Assembly (NCBI RefSeq): GCF_900115345.1
Contig: NZ_FOWC01000002.1
Span: 62,001-126,000, forward strand
Direction: 5' to 3'
DNA from: Amycolatopsis rubida
Lineage (GTDB): Bacteria; Actinomycetota; Actinomycetes; Mycobacteriales; Pseudonocardiaceae
DNA: 64,000 bases
This document shows, in pieces, positions 61,060 through 64,000 of the stretch. The notes below the pieces were generated by a model. That model saw nothing but the letters and a program-made list of their open reading frames with translations, searched no databases and was not told the DNA's origin. Positions within the stretch are counted from its first letter, which is position 1, and each line of letters starts with the position of its first letter. The position numbers and the translations under genes were made by a program.

Positions 61060-62670
61060 CTACTGCCACAGCTGGTCGTTCACCCGGACCTCGATCAACC
61101 GGGGCCCGTCCTCCGGCCCCGGGTCCTCGGCGAGCGCGGCCCGCAAACCGGCGACTCCGTCGACCGTCACCGCCTTGATGCCGAACGCCGTCGCCAGCGC
61201 GGCGATCTCCACGCCGCTGATGTCGGTGAGCGGATACTCCCCTCGCTCGCCTCCGCTTTTCCGCATCCCGGCGACCACGGCTTGGTACTTCCCGTTGTTC
61301 ACCACGAGATAGGTCACCGGCAGCCGGTAGCGCGCCACGGTCCAGAACGCGGGCACGCCGAACTGGACCACGCCGTCGCCGACCACCGCGAGCACGCGCT
61401 CGCGTCGCGCCATGGCCACACCGGCCGCGGCGCCCATTCCCCAGCCCAGCGAGCCGCTCGCGGTCGCGAACAGCGAATCCGCCCGCGTGCGCTGGAGAAA
61501 CCGCAGCAACGGCAACGTCGAAGTCACCGCGTCGAGGACCAGCAGCCGTTCCCCGCCAATGACGTCGGCGAGAGTGCGCATCGCCACCGCAGCACTGAAT
61601 TCCCCGTCCAACGGCACTTCCGCCGCCCAACGAGCGTGCCGGTCCGCGCTGTTCTTGAGCACCCGGGCAGGCCATTCGCCCCGCGAAGGCGCGCGGACTC
61701 CTTCGGCCACTCCGCGCAGCGCCGCCACGGTATCGCCGACCACCGCGCCGGCTGGGACATACCGACGGCCAGGCTCGGCCGCGTCTTCCGAGAGATGCAG
61801 GATCGGGACGCCGGACGGCAGCGCCGCTACCTCGGCCGAGAACTCCAGCGGGGTCGGCATGCCCGCCAGCACCAGCAGGTCCGCTTCCGCCAGCATCGGC
61901 GCGCGCGGCTCGAACAATCCGGCGTACAGCGGATGATCCGTGCGGAAGGACCATCGTTCGAGGTCGCGCCGGGACTCCACGAACACCGGCGCGCCGAGCC
62001 GCTCAGCCAACCGCGCCAAGTCCGTCTCGGCCCCGCGCCGGGCGACGTCCGACCCCGCGACGAGCACCGGCCGTCGCGCCGCATCGAGCAATGCGCTCGC
62101 GTGCCGGACCGCCTCCGCGGCCGGGCCCTGCCGCGCGCCCCAGCGGACCGGAGGCGCCACACCGGGTTCGGCGGCCAGATGGTCTTGCGGGATCGTCAGA
62201 ATCGCCGGTTGCTCCGGGATCACCGTGGTATGCCACAGCGTCCGGCTGACATCCTCCAGCAGGTCCTCGGCGCGGAGGTTCTGCCAGGCATGACCCACGT
62301 ACGGCGCGGCCGTTTCGAGCAAACGCGGCGAAGTCGTCAACGCGCGGTGCGGGAGCGTCGCCGTTCCCTTGATCCCCGCGAGAATCGCGACGCTGCTGCG
62401 CGCGACCTGAGCCGCGTACAGATGCGCCAAGCCGTTCGCGACCCCGACGTTCGTGTGCAGGTAGGCGACCCCGATCCGGCCGGAGGCACGCGCGTAGCCG
62501 TCGGCCATCGACACCGAGATCGCCTCGTGGGTGGTCAGCACGAACTCGGGTCCGCCTCGCCGGGCGGCAAGCGCGTCGAGCACTGGTATCTCGCTGGTGC
62601 CGGGGCAGCAGAAAACGTGCTCGATTCCCCACTGCGCCAAGGTTTCCAGCAACCGCGCGGCAGCCGTCAT
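61060..62670 (-). CDS. TPP-dependent decarboxylase (benzoylformate-decarboxylase-like)
   Basis: A 536-residue thiamine-diphosphate enzyme. [15 protein letters not shown] and [18 protein letters not shown] hold the catalytic Glu; [20 protein letters not shown] to VVNNGKY is the GDG...NN cofactor motif. It may decarboxylate an aryl 2-oxo acid, feeding the adjacent aldehyde dehydrogenase. ATG 62670 is preferred; a GTG at 62679 is in frame. Two class B sites lie upstream. Confidence 0.86.
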   Translation of the reverse strand: MTAAARLLETLAQWGIEHVFCCPGTSEIPVLDALAARRGGPEFVLTTHEAISVSMADGYARASGRIGVAYLHTNVGVANGLAHLYAAQVARSSVAILAGIKGTATLPHRALTTSPRLLETAAPYVGHAWQNLRAEDLLEDVSRTLWHTTVIPEQPAILTIPQDHLAAEPGVAPPVRWGARQGPAAEAVRHASALLDAARRPVLVAGSDVARRGAETDLARLAERLGAPVFVESRRDLERWSFRTDHPLYAGLFEPRAPMLAEADLLVLAGMPTPLEFSAEVAALPSGVPILHLSEDAAEPGRRYVPAGAVVGDTVAALRGVAEGVRAPSRGEWPARVLKNSADRHARWAAEVPLDGEFSAAVAMRTLADVIGGERLLVLDAVTSTLPLLRFLQRTRADSLFATASGSLGWGMGAAAGVAMARRERVLAVVGDGVVQFGVPAFWTVARYRLPVTYLVVNNGKYQAVVAGMRKSGGERGEYPLTDISGVEIAALATAFGIKAVTVDGVAGLRAALAEDPGPEDGPRLIEVRVNDQLWQ

Positions 62671-62705
62671 GCCCAGCACGCTACGCAGCGCGCCGGGCCG
62701 GGCGC

Positions 62706-62722
62706 TCCGACGCGGCGCCGGA
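62706..62722. promoter_or_regulatory. Class B operator, TPP enzyme/methyltransferase divergon, weaker copy
   Basis: TCCGACGCGGCGCCGGA, 14 of 17 matches, 36 bp upstream of the TPP gene. Confidence 0.55.
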
Positions 62723-62739
62723 AGAAACTGGGCGGACTG

Positions 62740-62756
62740 TGCGACACGGTGTCGGG
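62740..62756. promoter_or_regulatory. Class B operator, TPP enzyme/methyltransferase divergon
   Basis: TGCGACACGGTGTCGGG, 15 of 17 matches, 21 bp before the divergent methyltransferase start. Confidence 0.72.
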
Positions 62757-62776
62757 ATCGGAGTAGGTTCCGGCCA

Positions 62777-63685
62777 ATGACTTCTTCCCGGCACGACGGA
62801 GACACCTGGGACCTGGCCTCCAGCGTCGGAGCGACCGCGACGATGGCCGCGGCGGCGCGGGCGATCGCCACCCGCGAGGACAGCACGCTGTTCTCCGACC
62901 GGTTCGCCGAACCGCTCGTCCGGGCAGTCGGCGTCGACCTGCTCGCCAAACTGGCGTCCGGCGAGACCGGGTCAGGCACGCTGGTCGGGCGGATCTGGAT
63001 CGACGCGGCCAAGATCCGCGGCAAGTTCTACGACGAATTCTTCCTCGACGCGTCCGCCGCGGGCATCGCACAGGCGGTGCTCCTGGCGTCCGGACTGGAC
63101 TCCCGTTCCTACCGGCTGCCCTGGCCGGACGGAACCGTCGTGTACGAGATCGACCAGGAACCGGTGGTCGAGTTCAAGGCCCGCACGCTGGCCGGTCTTG
63201 GCGCCGAGCCCACCGCCGACCGGCGACCGGTCGCCGTCGACCTGCGCGACGACTGGCCTGCCGCCCTGCGCGCCGCCGGTTTCGACCCGGCCCAGCCGAC
63301 CGCGTGGAGCGCCGAAGGCCTGCTCGGATACCTGCCGCCCGAAGCGCAAGATCGCTTGCTGGACACCATCACCGAACTCAGCGCGCCGGGAAGCCGGGTC
63401 GCCACCGAAAACCGGCCCAACCCGCGTCCCGGCGACGAGGACAAGACGAAGGAACGCCTCGACCGCATCTCCGAACAATGGCGGGGCGAGGGTTTCCACA
63501 CCGACATGACGCGGCTGCGCTACTTCGGCGAGCGCAACGAGGCGGCTCCGTACCTGAGCGGGCTCGGCTGGACGGTGCGGGGAAGCACGGTCCGGGAGCT
63601 GCTCGCGGCCAACGGGCTGCCGCCGCTTCAGGACGACGATCTGCGCATGGGCGACCTTCGGTACATCCGCGGCGTCCTGGCCTAA
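62777..63685 (+). CDS. Class I SAM methyltransferase (TIGR00027 / PPM1 family)
   Basis: A 302-residue member of the actinobacterial leucine-carboxyl-methyltransferase-like family. [20 protein letters not shown] and [20 protein letters not shown] are its hallmark segments, and [17 protein letters not shown] the acidic SAM-ribose strand. Such enzymes O-methylate carboxyl or hydroxyl groups; the substrate here is unknown. ATG 62777. A class B site just before the start suggests coregulation with the aromatic genes. Confidence 0.87.
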   Translation: MTSSRHDGDTWDLASSVGATATMAAAARAIATREDSTLFSDRFAEPLVRAVGVDLLAKLASGETGSGTLVGRIWIDAAKIRGKFYDEFFLDASAAGIAQAVLLASGLDSRSYRLPWPDGTVVYEIDQEPVVEFKARTLAGLGAEPTADRRPVAVDLRDDWPAALRAAGFDPAQPTAWSAEGLLGYLPPEAQDRLLDTITELSAPGSRVATENRPNPRPGDEDKTKERLDRISEQWRGEGFHTDMTRLRYFGERNEAAPYLSGLGWTVRGSTVRELLAANGLPPLQDDDLRMGDLRYIRGVLA

Positions 63686-63694
63686 CTCCTCGAC

Positions 63695-63751
63695 GTGTCG
63701 TGAGGGGAACCCTCATTGACTCCGATTCCCGCAGGGTTCCCCTCACGACAC
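63695..63751. terminator. GATTCCC-apex stem-loop, perfect 19-bp arms (likely terminator)
   Basis: GTGTCGTGAGGGGAACCCT and its exact complement flank a 19-nt loop containing CTCCGATTCCCGC. It begins 9 bp after the methyltransferase stop. Confidence 0.85.
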
Positions 63752-63841
63752 TCCGCCCAGCGGAACCGGTCCAGCAGAAGCGCACGTGTCATGCGGCGAT
63801 CCTGGCCGGTCGGCGAGCGGTCCGGCGAGGTGTTTTCCCCG

Positions 63842-64000
63842 TCACCGGGCGAGCCGGGCGCGGGCCTCCTCGGTCTGCGGCGCGAACAGGTTGACCAGGT
63901 TGCCGTCCGGGTCTCGGAACAGCAGCGAACGATTGCCCCATGGCATCGTCGCCGGCTCCTGCACGACCTCGGCGAGCAGCGGCCGGAGCCGCGCGAACTC
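63842..64000 (-). CDS. VOC/glyoxalase-family protein, C-terminal part
   Basis: The last 52 codons of a leftward gene running off the window. WGNRSLLFRDPDGNLVNLF is the closing beta-alpha-beta motif of vicinal-oxygen-chelate proteins. The enzyme class (glyoxalase, dioxygenase or resistance protein) cannot be set from this part. Confidence 0.8.
   Translation of the reverse strand, partial: EFARLRPLLAEVVQEPATMPWGNRSLLFRDPDGNLVNLFAPQTEEARARLAR

Noticed and set aside
43561-62756. Class B palindromes as transcription terminators
   Set aside because: They lie upstream of operons, keep the same core sequence rather than only the structure, and occur as a helically phased tandem pair, which fits operators better.
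60862-62766. Long plus-strand open frame
   Set aside because: It is antisense to the aldehyde dehydrogenase and TPP genes, shows no domain, and is the usual GC-rich mirror frame.
1-64000. Prophage, integrase or insertion sequence
   Set aside because: No transposase, recombinase, terminal inverted repeat or tRNA attachment site was recognised. The broken genes look eroded, not interrupted by an element.

Overview
The window is high-GC actinobacterial DNA, most like a Pseudonocardiaceae genome (Amycolatopsis or a close relative). The evidence is strong GC bias at third codon positions, many GTG and TTG starts, TTA (bldA-type) codons in regulatory genes, DUF397/XRE pairs, and a dispersed family of stem-loops with a GATTCCC apex. 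This is inference from sequence style. No rRNA, tRNA, origin, integrase or IS element was seen.

Layout. 0-8 kb: an MFS pump, a Dabb/NmrA operon divergent from a large LuxR (LAL) regulator, and a DJ-1/DUF2269/DUF3817 operon divergent from a GlxA-type AraC regulator. 8.5-12 kb: a lactococcin-972-type bacteriocin module (cysteine-bearing precursor, two-part DUF1430 membrane protein, dedicated ABC ATPase). 12.5-19 kb: a nonsense-mutated TetR, a second MFS pump, a hypothetical protein, and a four-gene SDR/O-methyltransferase/SnoaL/MFS operon behind an iron-box-like palindrome, opposite an AraC regulator. 19-22 kb: an esterase beside a gene graveyard (MBL-fold and MmyB fragments, a 21/60-bp minisatellite, a broken adenosine deaminase). 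23.4-29.5 kb: DUF397, XRE/DUF5753 and methyltransferase genes, then a GT-B-like protein convergent with an NB-ARC/TPR ATPase. 29.6-37 kb: an HbpS-like heme-binding protein beside a decapitated SenS-like kinase, Nudix and deazaflavin-type genes, broken FAD-monooxygenase and SulP genes, a TetR, and a P450 divergent from another TetR.

37.4-63.7 kb is a catabolic island. Two operator codes appear to organise it. Class A (consensus TCTATATTCATTATAGA, four copies) lies before an aminotransferase, an M20 amidohydrolase, a TPP decarboxylase/PucR divergon and an aldehyde dehydrogenase. Together these could run N-acyl amino acid to amino acid to 2-oxo acid to aldehyde to acid. Class B (TCCGACACGGTGTCGGA, six copies) lies before an ABC-transporter/amidohydrolase/Rieske operon, an eight-gene HpaB-to-FAD-monooxygenase operon, a second aldehyde dehydrogenase and a second TPP enzyme. 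The eight-gene operon holds a DODA-type extradiol dioxygenase, a LigJ-like hydratase and three tandem RraA-family aldolase paralogues, which is what a gallate-type 4,5-cleavage route needs. It also holds an unusual flavin reductase fused to a GntR-type FCD sensor domain without any DNA-binding domain. The window ends inside a VOC/glyoxalase gene.
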